From Candidatus Omnitrophota bacterium (GTDB lineage Bacteria > Omnitrophota > Gorgyraeia > Zapsychrales > Zapsychraceae): a stretch of 45,305 bases of DNA. The position numbers were made by a program, and so were the translations under genes. Shown one piece after another: positions 16,305 through 24,565 of this stretch (position 1 is the stretch's first letter; every line of letters starts with the position of its first letter). Below the pieces are notes generated by a model. That model worked only from the letters and a program-made list of their open reading frames with translations, searched no databases and was not told the origin of the DNA. The DNA lies in the NCBI GenBank assembly GCA_018812705.1, contig JAHJCZ010000160.1, positions 1-45,305 on the forward strand. The letters run 5' to 3'.

Positions 16305-17114
16305 TTAAGATGCTTCAAATAGGAATCCTGTCAAAGGAGAAGAAGCATCGGCTATGTCCTTTTGCTTTGGTAGTCGGCTAAGGTAAGCTAAGCGACCAGC
16401 CTTAATAGCAAGCGAAAAAGCTTTAGCTGCAAGTGCTGGATCAGCTGATGTTGCAACTGCAGTGTTCACTAAAACGGCATCGGCACCCATTTCCATTGTT
16501 TCTGCAGCTTGTGAAGGCGCTCCTATTCCTGCATCTACGATAATAGGGATATCTATTTCTTCGATAAGTATTTTAATGAATTCTTTTGCCTTGAGACCTT
16601 GGTTGCTTCCAATAAGAGAAGCAAGGGGCATGATAGTAGCCGCACCGGCTTTAACTAAAGCCCTTGCTGTATAAAGATCGGGAATTATATATGGTAATAC
16701 CACAAACCCTTCTGAAGCTAATATTTCTGTTGCCTTTATGGTTTCATGATTATCCGGAAGCAGGTATTTCGAATCATTTATAACTTCGATCTTAACCCAA
16801 TTTCCGCAGCCAGATTCTTTTGCCAGTCGAGCTATTCTTACAGCTTCTTGAGCAGTTCTAGCTCCTGATGTGTTGGTTAAGATAATTACGTCTTTTGGAA
16901 TGTACGGAAGAATGCTTTCTGAGCTTTGTTCAAGATCAATTCTTCTTAAAGCAACAGTTACGATTTGAGTTCCTGAAGATCGGATGCTATCTGCTATTTC
17001 TTGCTTGTTCTTGAATTTACCGGTTCCAAGAAGAAATCTATTTGTAAAATTTTTTCCTGCAATTTCTAAAGGCTGGTCTTCAACTATAATATGGTTAGAA
17101 TTGTTATCTTGCAA
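16305..17114 (-). CDS. thiG: ThiG, thiazole synthase
   Basis: A 269-residue TIM-barrel enzyme that condenses deoxyxylulose phosphate, dehydroglycine and ThiS-thiocarboxylate into the thiamin thiazole. Visible signatures are [24 protein letters not shown], the Schiff-base lysine in [18 protein letters not shown] and [13 protein letters not shown] start at a TTG at 17114 because GGAGG lies eight bases upstream, inside the codons for the ThiS C-terminal glycines. The only upstream ATG (17147) lies inside thiS and would overlap it by 32 bases. The TTG start and embedded ribosome-binding site would tie ThiG output to ThiS translation. Confidence 0.95.
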   Translation of the reverse strand: MQDNNSNHIIVEDQPLEIAGKNFTNRFLLGTGKFKNKQEIADSIRSSGTQIVTVALRRIDLEQSSESILPYIPKDVIILTNTSGARTAQEAVRIARLAKESGCGNWVKIEVINDSKYLLPDNHETIKATEILASEGFVVLPYIIPDLYTARALVKAGAATIMPLASLIGSNQGLKAKEFIKILIEEIDIPIIVDAGIGAPSQAAETMEMGADAVLVNTAVATSADPALAAKAFSLAIKAGRLAYLSRLPKQKDIADASSPLTGFLFEAS

Positions 17115-17115
17115 T

Positions 17116-17325
17116 TTATCCGCCTCCAACAAAGGTAACCAATTCAATTTTATCGCCTTCAGCTACGGTAGTTCTGACCCATTCGCTGGACTTGATTATA
17201 TTGCCATTCAACTCTGCTATTACATGAGCCTTATTTTGGCTGAGGCTATCAATAAGATTTTCAAGAGATAAAGAAGGCTCAAAGTCTTTTTCTTGACCAT
17301 TTATTATCATTTTCATAGACAACAT
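17116..17325 (-). CDS. thiS: ThiS, sulfur carrier protein
   Basis: A ubiquitin-fold sulfur carrier of about 69 residues with the essential C-terminal G-G-G (V-T-F-V-G-G-G), which ThiF adenylates. The core M-I-I-N-G-Q and the I-A-E-L-N-G-N-I segment are typical. The ATG at 17325 has GGGAAG about nine bases upstream; ATGs at 17316 and 17310 lie closer to the usual M-K-I-x-V-N-G start and are possible. It heads the thi operon (thiS-thiG-thiH). No TPP riboswitch is seen in the 124 bases upstream, so control must differ from the common thi pattern. Confidence 0.94.
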   Translation of the reverse strand: MLSMKMIINGQEKDFEPSLSLENLIDSLSQNKAHVIAELNGNIIKSSEWVRTTVAEGDKIELVTFVGGG

Positions 17326-17412
17326 AATAGAACACTTCCCAATAAAAAGCAATAGGCAAAAAGTAGCCAGTATGAGCTATTTTTATTATTCGTATATTTA
17401 TGAAAAATTATG

Positions 17413-17429
17413 TATTCTATTGTAGAATA
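17413..17429. promoter_or_regulatory. Inverted repeat between divergent thiS and zinc-ribbon genes
   Basis: TATTCTA-TTG-TAGAATA is a perfect 7-bp inverted repeat with a three-base spacer. It lies in the 124-bp divergent interval, 20 bases upstream of the 17450 start codon and about 90 bases from thiS. Its position suits an operator or overlapping promoter, but no regulator is known. Confidence 0.35.
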
Positions 17430-17449
17430 GATGAAATTAGGAGGTAATT

Positions 17450-17647
17450 ATGAGTGAATATATTTGCCCAAACTGTAAAAATCCAATTTATGATGACGAA
17501 GCGATTTTGTGTCATTTTTGTGGTGACAGTCTTCAAAGAGCAGGGAATGGCTTTTTAAGTCGTATCAAGTATGCCAATAACAGGGTTGTTTGGTATTTTT
17601 TGGTTTTTGTAGTTTTGCTTAGTTTTGTACTGTTGTTCATAAGGTAG
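17450..17647 (+). CDS. Small zinc-ribbon protein with one C-terminal membrane helix
   Basis: A 65-residue protein. C-x2-C at residues 6-9 (C-P-N-C) and C-x2-C at 21-24 (C-H-F-C) form a rubredoxin-like zinc ribbon. A single hydrophobic helix (W-Y-F-L-V-F-V-V-L-L-S-F-V-L-L-F) ends the chain. AGGAGG sits at ideal distance from the ATG. It is probably a tail-anchored inner-membrane protein with the ribbon in the cytoplasm. Such small zinc-ribbon membrane proteins are common and mostly uncharacterised. Confidence 0.85.
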   Translation: MSEYICPNCKNPIYDDEAILCHFCGDSLQRAGNGFLSRIKYANNRVVWYFLVFVVLLSFVLLFIR

Positions 17648-17654
17648 AGATTAA

Positions 17655-17682
17655 TTGGTGGCTTTTTAATCCGTTTTATAGT
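17655..17682 (+). promoter_or_regulatory. Candidate promoter of leuS
   Basis: TTGGTG at 17655-17660, a 16-base spacer and TATAGT at 17677-17682 (an overlapping TATAAA follows). The leader to the leuS ATG would be about 87 bases. No T-box antiterminator sequence was seen in it. Confidence 0.4.
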
Positions 17683-17775
17683 ATAAAATACAAATATTGT
17701 TTTTAAGAAGAGATTTGAATGATCAGAGTCAAAAAGAAGTAAAAATAAATAAAAAAGAAAAGGTTGTTTAAGTTT

Positions 17776-20247
17776 ATGGCATACAGTACACATGAAATTC
17801 ATGCAATAGAAGAAAAATGGCAAAAGTATTGGGATGAGCACAAGATATTCAAGGCTGAGAAGGATACTGATAAAGAGAAATATTATGTTCTGGAAATGTT
17901 CCCTTATCCATCGGGGAAGATACATATGGGACATGTAAGGAATTATACTATAGCGGATTGCATGGCGCGTTTTAGAATGAGCCAGGGATATAATGTTCTG
18001 CATCCTATGGGGTATGATGCTTTTGGACAGCCTGCTGAAAATGCTGCAATAAAAAATGGTGTGGACCCTTCCGAGTGGACATATAAGTGCATGGATCAAA
18101 TGAGAACCAATTTAAAGCGTATGGGCTTTTCATATGATTGGGACCGTGAACTCGCAACTTGTGATGAAGATTATTATAAATGGAATCAGTGGATCTTTAA
18201 GCAAATGATGGAGCGAGGGCTTGCTTACAAGAAAGCATCGTCGGTTAATTGGTGTCCTGATTGTGAAACTACATTGGCGAATGAAGAAGTCATTAATGGC
18301 GAGTGTTGGAGATGTAGAATACAAGTTGTGCAAAAAGACCTTAGCCAGTGGTATCTAAAGATCACGGAATATAATGAAAAGCTTTTGGAGGATCTAAAGA
18401 CCTTAGATAAATGGCCAAGCCGAGTTGTGGCAATGCAGGAAAACTGGATCGGCAAAAGTTATGGCGTGGACATGTTCTTTAAGATCAAAGGTTTCCAGGA
18501 GCAAGTTACAGTTTTTACGACGAGGGCTGATACTATTTTTGGTGCTACATATGTTGTGCTGGCACCCGAGCATCCGCTTGTTAAAATAATTACAAAAGGA
18601 ACAGATAAAGAACAGGAAGTTAATGCGTTCATTGAAAAAGTAGCAAATGAAAGTGCGCTATTAAGAGTTTCAGGGGATCAGAAGAAAGAGGGGGTTTTTA
18701 CAGGACAATATGTTGTTAATCCTGTTAATGGCCAGGAAGTCCCTATTTGGATAGCTGATTATGTTCTTATGGGATATGGTACAGGAGCTATTATGGCTGT
18801 TCCTACCCATGACCAGAGGGATTATCTTTTTGCGACGGAAAACAATTTGCCTATGAAAATAGTTATTCAGGACCCTAGCAATCCAGCAATAACAGTTGAT
18901 GAAATGGAATGTGCTTATGTTGAACAGGGGGTATTGGTCAATTCCGCTCAGTTCGACGGCTTAAATAATGTTGAGGCTATTGAAAAGATAGGTAAATGGA
19001 TGGAGTCAGAAGGCACAGGTAAGATGAGCGTGCGCTGGAGACTTCGAGATTGGCTGATTTCTCGTCAGAGATATTGGGGGACTCCTATTCCTGTGATCTA
19101 TTGTGATGATTGTGGCATAGTTACTGTGCCAGATGAAGACCTCCCGGTAGTGTTGCCAAAAAATATTAAAATTACTGGTGAGGGAGGAAGTCCTCTTAAT
19201 TATGTAAAAGAATTTACGGATGTTAAGTGTCCCGCTTGCGGGAAGGATGCGCGTCGTGAAACAGACACGATGGCAACATTCTTTGATTCTTCATGGTATT
19301 ACTTGAGATATTGTTCAGCTAAAGATGAGAGCCAAGTTTTTGATAAGGATGAAGCTGCTTATTGGATGGAAGTTGATCAGTATATTGGTGGAATAGAACA
19401 CGCAATTCTGCATCTTTTATATTCAAGATTTTTTACTAAATTTTTTAAAGATCTTGGACTCATTGATTTTGATGAACCTTTTATCCGCTTGTTAACGCAG
19501 GGAATGGTTTTAAAGGACGGCGAGGTAATGTCGAAGTCAAAAGGAAACACAGTTGATCCTGACGCTGTTATTAGTAAATATGGGGCAGATTCATTAAGGC
19601 TTTGTATTTTATTTGCGGCTCCGCCTGAAGATCAATTAGAGTGGAATGACGGTGCGGTCGATGGTTCATGGAAGTTCTTGAGCCGGGTCGAAAGGTTTAT
19701 TGAAGATCAATGTGATGCGGATTGTCAGGAGCTTTTGGGTAAAGCTGCAATGGATGATGAAGATAAAGAATTGAACAGGGTTCTCAACGCTACCATCAAA
19801 AAAGTAACAGAAGATATTGAAAATTATAAATTTAATACAGCGATCAGCAGTATCATGATCTTAATGAATCATATCGCGAAATATAAATATGCTCAACAGA
19901 AGCAGACGCTAGTTAATGAAGTTGGAAAGAAGCTGGTTTTGTTATTATCGCCTTTTGCGCCTCATCTTTGTGAAGAGTTGTGGCAGAGGCTAGGGAATCA
20001 AGAGAAAACTATTATGGAAGCGAAATGGCCAGAGTATGATGAGACAGCGCTCGTTCAAGATAATATTCAGATAATTGTTCAGATCAATGGAAAGCTTCGC
20101 GGAAAGTTTGATGTGGCCGCAGATAGTACTGAGGATCAACTTAAAGAGATCGTTCTGGCTGATGATAAGGTCAAACAATGGGTTGCAGATAAACCTATTA
20201 AAAAATTTATTTATGTAAAAGGTAAATTGGTTAATATTGTAGTTTAA
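17776..20247 (+). CDS. leuS: Leucyl-tRNA synthetase
   Basis: An 823-residue class I synthetase charging tRNA-Leu. The HIGH-type motif is H-M-G-H at residues 50-53, within [12 protein letters not shown] zinc-binding insert (C-P-D-C ... C-W-R-C) and the CP1 editing domain follow ([11 protein letters not shown], later [15 protein letters not shown]). The KMSKS-type loop is V-M-S-K-S-K-G-N. The anticodon-binding helices and the C-terminal [14 protein letters not shown] domain are present. I use the ATG at 17776; a TTG four codons earlier lies too close to its ribosome-binding site. Length and domains are normal for bacterial LeuS. Confidence 0.98.
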   Translation: MAYSTHEIHAIEEKWQKYWDEHKIFKAEKDTDKEKYYVLEMFPYPSGKIHMGHVRNYTIADCMARFRMSQGYNVLHPMGYDAFGQPAENAAIKNGVDPSEWTYKCMDQMRTNLKRMGFSYDWDRELATCDEDYYKWNQWIFKQMMERGLAYKKASSVNWCPDCETTLANEEVINGECWRCRIQVVQKDLSQWYLKITEYNEKLLEDLKTLDKWPSRVVAMQENWIGKSYGVDMFFKIKGFQEQVTVFTTRADTIFGATYVVLAPEHPLVKIITKGTDKEQEVNAFIEKVANESALLRVSGDQKKEGVFTGQYVVNPVNGQEVPIWIADYVLMGYGTGAIMAVPTHDQRDYLFATENNLPMKIVIQDPSNPAITVDEMECAYVEQGVLVNSAQFDGLNNVEAIEKIGKWMESEGTGKMSVRWRLRDWLISRQRYWGTPIPVIYCDDCGIVTVPDEDLPVVLPKNIKITGEGGSPLNYVKEFTDVKCPACGKDARRETDTMATFFDSSWYYLRYCSAKDESQVFDKDEAAYWMEVDQYIGGIEHAILHLLYSRFFTKFFKDLGLIDFDEPFIRLLTQGMVLKDGEVMSKSKGNTVDPDAVISKYGADSLRLCILFAAPPEDQLEWNDGAVDGSWKFLSRVERFIEDQCDADCQELLGKAAMDDEDKELNRVLNATIKKVTEDIENYKFNTAISSIMILMNHIAKYKYAQQKQTLVNEVGKKLVLLLSPFAPHLCEELWQRLGNQEKTIMEAKWPEYDETALVQDNIQIIVQINGKLRGKFDVAADSTEDQLKEIVLADDKVKQWVADKPIKKFIYVKGKLVNIVV

Positions 20248-20306
20248 ATAAAATAATATCCCCCAAAGATACTGCGGTGTTGCTTTGATTGTTGGAATGC
20301 CCTATT

Positions 20307-20330
20307 TGCAATATGCTAAAGCATATTGCA
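20307..20330. repeat. Perfect 10-bp hairpin between leuS and comEA
   Basis: TGCAATATGC (20307-20316) and GCATATTGCA (20321-20330) enclose the loop TAAA. No T run follows, so it is not an intrinsic terminator. It may be a regulatory or mRNA-stability hairpin in the 119-base spacer. Confidence 0.5.
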
Positions 20331-20366
20331 TACCTCGATTCTCCCACCAAAAGAAAAGTGTGATCA

Positions 20367-20705
20367 ATGTTCAGTTTTACAAAACAGGAAAAGCTTGTGC
20401 TTCTTTTGTTCACTTTTGTTGTGTTTGCTGGATCAGCAATGCAGTTAGCGTTCAAGAAGTATCCATTTCTAAATGATATTGTCAATGTTATCGATAGCGA
20501 TATGCTCTATCCCAAAATTGATGTTAATAAAGCTACAGCTCAAGAGCTTGTAGTTGTTCCGTATATTGGGGAATATACAGCTAATAATATTATTGAATAT
20601 AGAGAACAAAACGGGCCATTTAATAGTTTAGATCAGATGAAAAATGTGAAGGGAATAAGAGACAAGAACTACATCCGATTTTCAAAATATCTGTTCATAA
20701 AATAG
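20367..20705 (+). CDS. comEA: ComEA-like helix-hairpin-helix DNA-binding protein
   Basis: A 112-residue protein. One N-terminal membrane helix (L-V-L-L-L-F-T-F-V-V-F-A-G-S-A) anchors a C-terminal helix-hairpin-helix pair of the ComEA type: I-D-V-N-K-A-T-A-Q-E-L, I-G-E-Y-T-A-N-N-I-I-E-Y-R, N-G-P-F-N-S-L-D-Q-M and V-K-G-I. ComEA binds incoming double-stranded DNA outside the inner membrane during transformation. A comEC gene follows 45 bases later, the classic pairing. The ribosome-binding site is weak. Confidence 0.9.
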   Translation: MFSFTKQEKLVLLLFTFVVFAGSAMQLAFKKYPFLNDIVNVIDSDMLYPKIDVNKATAQELVVVPYIGEYTANNIIEYREQNGPFNSLDQMKNVKGIRDKNYIRFSKYLFIK

Positions 20706-20750
20706 TTAGACGTATTTACATTAGGATCATTTAAAAGGGAATAATTGGCT

Positions 20751-22355
20751 ATGCTGAGCTTGCAAGAGAAAAAATATAAAGCGAATGAGGATAATGTCCG
20801 TGTAAAGAATCCATTGCTTGGAGTTGTTGTATCGTTAGCATTAGGGATCATTGCTGGAGAATATTTTCATTTTCAATTGAGCGTTTTATTTATTCTGATC
20901 TGTTTTCTGTTGATCTTTGTAATGGTTGCCATAAAAGAAAGTTTTATCTCGAGCTTAATGGTTCTGATCACAGTTTTTTGTCTAGGAGGATTTTTGTGCC
21001 AAGCCAGAGATGTTCTTCAAAGAGACCATGTGTATCATGTTGCAAAGTACTATAGAGAAGGTTCGGCAGAGATCAAAGGGTTAATAATATCTGATGTATC
21101 GCGCAAGAAGTCTTTTCAGACAACTAAAACAACATTTGCCATGGATGTTAAGGAAATAAAGAGTCCATGGGGCTGGCGTAAAAGAACAGGAATGATCTTA
21201 GTTGATATTTTTGGTGACGCTGATATGCGTTACGGAGATATTGTCAGGATATCAGGCAAGATGCACAAACCTTATGATTTTTCAGGCAAGGGTAAGTTTT
21301 CCTATAGAGAATATTTGAATAGGCGTTCGCTTAAATTGATATTAAGTGTTAAGAAAAATGCGCCTATAGAAATATTGAAAAGGGATCAAGGCAGCGGATT
21401 CAAAGCGAAGGTTTTTAGGATGAGGGCATATTTTAAGAAAAAGTTCACTGATAATTTAACAGAAAATGAATCAGGATTGATGTGCGCTATGTTGTTAGGT
21501 GATAGAGCGCATATTCCTATACATATTAGAGAGCTGTTTGTTAAAACAGGCACAGCTCATATCCTTGCTATTAGCGGGCTGCACGTCAGTATTGTTGCAG
21601 GATGTTTTTATATGTTCTTTAGGATTTTGCCGATAAACAGAAAATGCAAGCTGATCTCAACAGTTATTATGTTGCTAGCATATATGATCGTAGTTGAGAC
21701 GCGGCCGTCCGTTATTCGTGCTACAGTAATGACGATAACGGTACTTCTTGGTATCGCTATTGAAAGAGAATCCGATTTTACAAGCATGGTAAGCCTCAGC
21801 GCGTTAATACTTCTGATAGTGAATCCTTATAATATTTTTGATATTGGATTTCAGCTTTCTTATATTTGTATTGTCTCAATATTTTGGTTTTATCCTTTAT
21901 TTGAAAGATTTGAAAAAGCGGTATTTTCAGATAGCAAAAACTTTCTAGGGAAGATTGTTGTAAAATTGTTTTGTGTTTCGTTGGCTGTATGGATAGGAGT
22001 GGCGGGTGTTATCGCATATTATTTTAATATGGTTACACCGGTTACGATTATTGCCAATATTTTTATTGTTCCGCTGCTTACCGTTGTTGTAGCGTTGGGC
22101 TTTGGCATGCTTTTATTATCCTCATTCGTTCCTTCGAGTGCAATGTTTTTTGCACAATGTCTTAAGTTGGTTTTGAATATTAAAATAGGACTGATATTTT
22201 TGTTTAGTAAAATGCCATATGCATATTTTTATGTTGAAAAGGTTTCATTTGGGCATGTTGTGTTGTATTACATTTTCCTTGGTTTATTAAAAGCAGGCAT
22301 TGAATATAGGTTAAAAAAGAAGCGATTTTTATCTTTTGCTATTAAAAATTTGTAG
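20751..22355 (+). CDS. comEC: ComEC/Rec2-family competence channel, without metallo-beta-lactamase domain
   Basis: A 534-residue polytopic membrane protein. N-terminal helices are followed by a soluble OB-like part (about 90-190: G-D-I-V-R-I-S-G-K-M, F-D/S-Y-R-E-Y-L). The Competence domain then carries the hallmark T-A-H-I-L-A-I-S-G-L-H-V-S-I-V, R-P-S-V-I-R-A-T-V-M and F-D-I-G-F-Q-L-S-Y. ComEC forms the channel that brings single-stranded DNA into the cytoplasm. Full-length members continue into a C-terminal metallo-beta-lactamase-like nuclease; this one ends after the last helices, and the next gene is unrelated. The ATG at 20751 and a TTG at 20745 share one AAAAGGGA site. Confidence 0.92.
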   Translation: MLSLQEKKYKANEDNVRVKNPLLGVVVSLALGIIAGEYFHFQLSVLFILICFLLIFVMVAIKESFISSLMVLITVFCLGGFLCQARDVLQRDHVYHVAKYYREGSAEIKGLIISDVSRKKSFQTTKTTFAMDVKEIKSPWGWRKRTGMILVDIFGDADMRYGDIVRISGKMHKPYDFSGKGKFSYREYLNRRSLKLILSVKKNAPIEILKRDQGSGFKAKVFRMRAYFKKKFTDNLTENESGLMCAMLLGDRAHIPIHIRELFVKTGTAHILAISGLHVSIVAGCFYMFFRILPINRKCKLISTVIMLLAYMIVVETRPSVIRATVMTITVLLGIAIERESDFTSMVSLSALILLIVNPYNIFDIGFQLSYICIVSIFWFYPLFERFEKAVFSDSKNFLGKIVVKLFCVSLAVWIGVAGVIAYYFNMVTPVTIIANIFIVPLLTVVVALGFGMLLLSSFVPSSAMFFAQCLKLVLNIKIGLIFLFSKMPYAYFYVEKVSFGHVVLYYIFLGLLKAGIEYRLKKKRFLSFAIKNL

Positions 22356-22363
22356 GGTATAAT
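22336..22363 (+). promoter_or_regulatory. Promoter of the acidic repeat protein
   Basis: TTGCTA at 22336-22341, a 16-base spacer and a perfect TATAAT at 22358-22363. It overlaps the last codons of comEC and stands 44 bases before the start codon at 22408, which has AAAGGAG in front. Confidence 0.55.
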
Positions 22364-22407
22364 GTGTATCATATTAATTTTTATTAAAAATTATAAAGGA
22401 GACTTAA

Positions 22408-23034
22408 ATGAGAAAGCTGTTTTTATTCGTGATTTTCTTAGCTCTTACATCTTTTGCTGATGCTGATGTTATTACCTTAAAATCAGGAAAAGTGATAGAG
22501 GGAAATATATTACAAAAAACAGATGATTTTGTCAGAGTAGATTTTGAAGGGATAGAGTTGATCTTCTATTCTGATGAGATTGCAAGTATTGTGCCAATCG
22601 AGACAAAAGAAAAGAAAATTGAAATAAGTGTTTCTAAAAAAGAAATTGTTGGCCAAGAAGAGGAAACTGATGGAATTTTTGAAGAAATGGAAGATTCTGC
22701 TGTTGAAGTTGAAGAAGTAGAAGAGATGGAAGAAGTCGAAATGCCTCAGGCAATTGAAGATCAGGAAGAAATAGGAGAAGTTGAGGAAATAGAAGATGCC
22801 CAGGAAATTGAAGAGCAAGAGGAAATGGGAGAAGTTGAGGAAATAGAAGATGCCCAGGAAATTGAGGATCAGGAAGAAGTGGGAGAAGTTGAGGAGCAAG
22901 AAGAGGCTCAAGCAGTTAAAGCAACAGAACCTGAGATTGTAAATGATGATGAAGAATCAACCAGCGAAGTTCAATCTGATGAAGTAGAAGAAGATGAAGA
23001 ATCAGAAGAACCAAGCCTAGAAGAAGAAGGTTGA
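22408..23034 (+). CDS. Exported protein with short beta domain and highly acidic repeat tail
   Basis: A 208-residue protein. A signal peptide (M-R-K-L-F-L-F ... F-A-D-A, about residue 19) is followed by a compact beta domain with the repeated V-I-T-L-K-S-G-K-V-I-E-G-x-I-L motif and Y-S-D-E-I-A-S-I-V (to about 70). Such small Sm-like barrel domains occur at the start of many exported proteins in these lineages. From about residue 85 the chain is mostly Glu, with three 18-residue repeats. The acidic tail is probably disordered and may bind cations or basic partners. Function unknown. Confidence 0.82.
   Translation: MRKLFLFVIFLALTSFADADVITLKSGKVIEGNILQKTDDFVRVDFEGIELIFYSDEIASIVPIETKEKKIEISVSKKEIVGQEEETDGIFEEMEDSAVEVEEVEEMEEVEMPQAIEDQEEIGEVEEIEDAQEIEEQEEMGEVEEIEDAQEIEDQEEVGEVEEQEEAQAVKATEPEIVNDDEESTSEVQSDEVEEDEESEEPSLEEEG
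22750..22911 (+). repeat. Three in-frame 54-bp tandem repeats
   Basis: Copies at 22750-22803, 22804-22857 and 22858-22911 encode an 18-residue unit of the form (A/E)-I-E-(D/E)-Q-E-E-x-G-E-V-E-E-x-E-(D/E)-A-Q. Copies 1 and 2 are nearly identical at DNA level; copy 3 has diverged at its end. This is a likely site of copy-number change by slippage. Confidence 0.9.
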
Positions 23035-23113
23035 TTTAGTTGTTTATTTCTGCATGGATCTATAAATTATTTTTATAAACTGCAACATCATATTTGATTA
23101 AAGGAGGAACGTT

Positions 23114-23971
23114 ATGTACATAGCACTTATCGCAATTATCGTATTGTTTTTTTTGGGGGTACGAATTGTTCGGCCAACTAGCAGAGGATTGATTGAGCGC
23201 CTTGGAAAATATAACAGACTTGCTAATCCAGGATTCCATTGGATCATACCTATTATCGATAGGTTGTTTTTGGTTAATATTACTGAGCAAATGGCTGATG
23301 CTGAACCGCAGGAAATTATAACGAATGATAATTTGAATGCAAGAGTTGATGCTCAGGTTTATTATAAAGTAAAAGATGACGAAGAAAGTATCAAGTCATC
23401 ACAATACAATGTTAATAATTATAAATGGCAGATAGTTAATTTAGCGAGAACGACTTTGCGTAATATTATTGGTACTTTGACCCTTAAGTCTGCAAATAGT
23501 GAAAGAGGTAAAATTAATAGTGAGCTGCATAATACTCTTAGAGAAGAAACGAGTTCTTGGGGGATTTCAATAGTTCGTACTGAACTTAAAGAGATTGATC
23601 CGCCAAAGGATGTTCAGGAAACAATGAATAAAGTTGTTAAGGCAGAGAATGAGAAGATCGCTGCTATAGATTATGCAACAGCAAAAGAAACCGTGGCCGA
23701 TGGTGATAAGAGAGCTGCTATTAAAAAGGCAGAAGGTTTCAAGCAGGCCAATATTCTTACAGCTGAAGGCGAATCTGAGGCTATTCGATTGGTAAATGAA
23801 GCAGCTGAAAAGTATTTTGTAGGCAATGCTCAAGTATTGAGAAAGCTGCAAGCTTTAGAGACTGCTCTGAAAGATAATGCAAAGATAATTGTTCCTTCGG
23901 ATAAAGGCTTGGTTAATGTTATTGGAGAAATGGCAGGGATAACCCCAATTCCTATGAACAATCAACAATAA
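23114..23971 (+). CDS. SPFH/Band 7 (stomatin/slipin-like) membrane protein
   Basis: A 285-residue protein. It has one N-terminal membrane helix (residues 2-15), then the SPFH domain: V-R-P-T-S-R-G-L-I-E-R-L-G-K-Y, N-P-G-F-H-W-I-I-P-I-I-D, and D-N-L-N-A-R-V-D-A-Q-V-Y-Y-K-V. A long helix rich in Ala, Glu and Lys follows (A-E-N-E-K-I-A-A-I-D-Y-A-T-A-K-E), ending in a short tail. These proteins oligomerise at membranes as scaffolds and often work with proteases. The usual partner, a NfeD-type protein, is not adjacent. AAAGGAGGAACG precedes the ATG and a strong terminator follows, so it is a single-gene unit. Confidence 0.93.
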   Translation: MYIALIAIIVLFFLGVRIVRPTSRGLIERLGKYNRLANPGFHWIIPIIDRLFLVNITEQMADAEPQEIITNDNLNARVDAQVYYKVKDDEESIKSSQYNVNNYKWQIVNLARTTLRNIIGTLTLKSANSERGKINSELHNTLREETSSWGISIVRTELKEIDPPKDVQETMNKVVKAENEKIAAIDYATAKETVADGDKRAAIKKAEGFKQANILTAEGESEAIRLVNEAAEKYFVGNAQVLRKLQALETALKDNAKIIVPSDKGLVNVIGEMAGITPIPMNNQQ

Positions 23972-23990
23972 TTTATTGATGACCCTTAAA

Positions 23991-24029
23991 GGGGGGATAG
24001 GTCCAAATGGACCTATCCCCCCTTTTTTT
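23991..24029 (+). terminator. Very strong intrinsic terminator after the SPFH gene
   Basis: A perfect 14-bp stem (GGGGGGATAGGTCC at 23991-24004 with its complement at 24009-24022), an AAAT loop and seven Ts (24023-24029). Confidence 0.95.
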
Positions 24030-24089
24030 GTAACTTTTTGTCATTCTGTGCGTATAACAAGTAGAGGCGGCAAAAGAAAGGAAGTTGAT

Positions 24090-24386
24090 ATGGTTGTTAA
24101 TAATAGGAATTATTTGGGTAACTATGAGAACATTGTTTTTGAACATATCTTGATATTAGAAGGGTCCGGGAACTATTTTGTCATGTCCAGGAATAAATAT
24201 ACTAAAAAAATATATATATTTTTAGTTATGTGCAGGAAACGATTGCTTTATGAAAGAAGCGGCAGGGTTAATAATTGGCAGGAAATAAAATGTTTGACCG
24301 ATAAAGCTAAGATATTAGAAATTCTGTACAATCATCTTTCAAAAAAGACTATACCTATTGTTGAGAGGTCAGGGAAAAGATATTAA
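24090..24386 (+). CDS. Hypothetical protein, 98 residues
   Basis: I do not recognise this protein. I start at the ATG at 24090, which has AAAGGAAG five bases upstream; the longer open frame would begin inside the preceding terminator. The chain has a hydrophobic, aromatic N-terminal half (I-V-F-E-H-I-L-I-L, K-I-Y-I-F-L-V-M) and a basic C-terminal half with a predicted helix (D-K-A-K-I-L-E-I-L-Y-N-H-L). No signal peptide or known motif is visible. It stands alone between a terminator and a promoter. It may be real because of its ribosome-binding site, but confidence is limited. Confidence 0.55.
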   Translation: MVVNNRNYLGNYENIVFEHILILEGSGNYFVMSRNKYTKKIYIFLVMCRKRLLYERSGRVNNWQEIKCLTDKAKILEILYNHLSKKTIPIVERSGKRY

Positions 24387-24447
24387 TAACAGCAGCACTT
24401 AATGATTCTTGGGGGCAAGGTAATATTATTGCGCGGTCATTTTTGTT

Positions 24448-24481
24448 TTCAATAACATCTAGAAGTATTGACGTTATTGAA
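24448..24481. repeat. 9-bp inverted repeat upstream of the BamD-like gene
   Basis: TTCAATAAC (24448-24456) and GTTATTGAA (24473-24481) are perfect complements around a 16-base loop. A further imperfect hairpin (GGGTTAATTTT/AAAATTTACCC) lies at about 24499-24525, just before the promoter. No T run follows either, so they are more likely operator or repeat structures than terminators. Confidence 0.5.
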
Positions 24482-24529
24482 GGTTGAAATGGACTTATTG
24501 GGTTAATTTTTATTAAAATTTACCCCTGA

Positions 24530-24558
24530 TTGACAAAGTATTCAGAGTGTGATAGATT
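24530..24558 (+). promoter_or_regulatory. Promoter abutting the BamD-like start codon (leaderless mRNA predicted)
   Basis: TTGACA at 24530-24535, a 17-base spacer and TAGATT at 24553-24558. The expected transcription start falls at about 24564-24566, and the ATG is at 24566. This leaves no room for a ribosome-binding site, and none is seen. Confidence 0.55.
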
Positions 24559-24565
24559 CTACTGG

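Noticed and set aside
17330-17449. TPP riboswitch upstream of thiS
   Set aside because: I looked for the CTGAGA and related conserved boxes on the - strand and found none.
17533-18099. A 188-codon - strand open frame over the zinc-ribbon gene and leuS start
   Set aside because: It lies antisense to two clearly recognisable genes and has no motif or ribosome-binding site.
22510-22911. A 133-codon - strand open frame opposite the acidic repeats
   Set aside because: It is the antisense of Glu/Asp codons, giving Phe/Leu-rich low-complexity sequence; no start signal.
23976-24089. An upstream extension of the 98-residue protein
   Set aside because: It would begin inside the stem of a strong intrinsic terminator; the ATG at 24090 has a proper ribosome-binding site.
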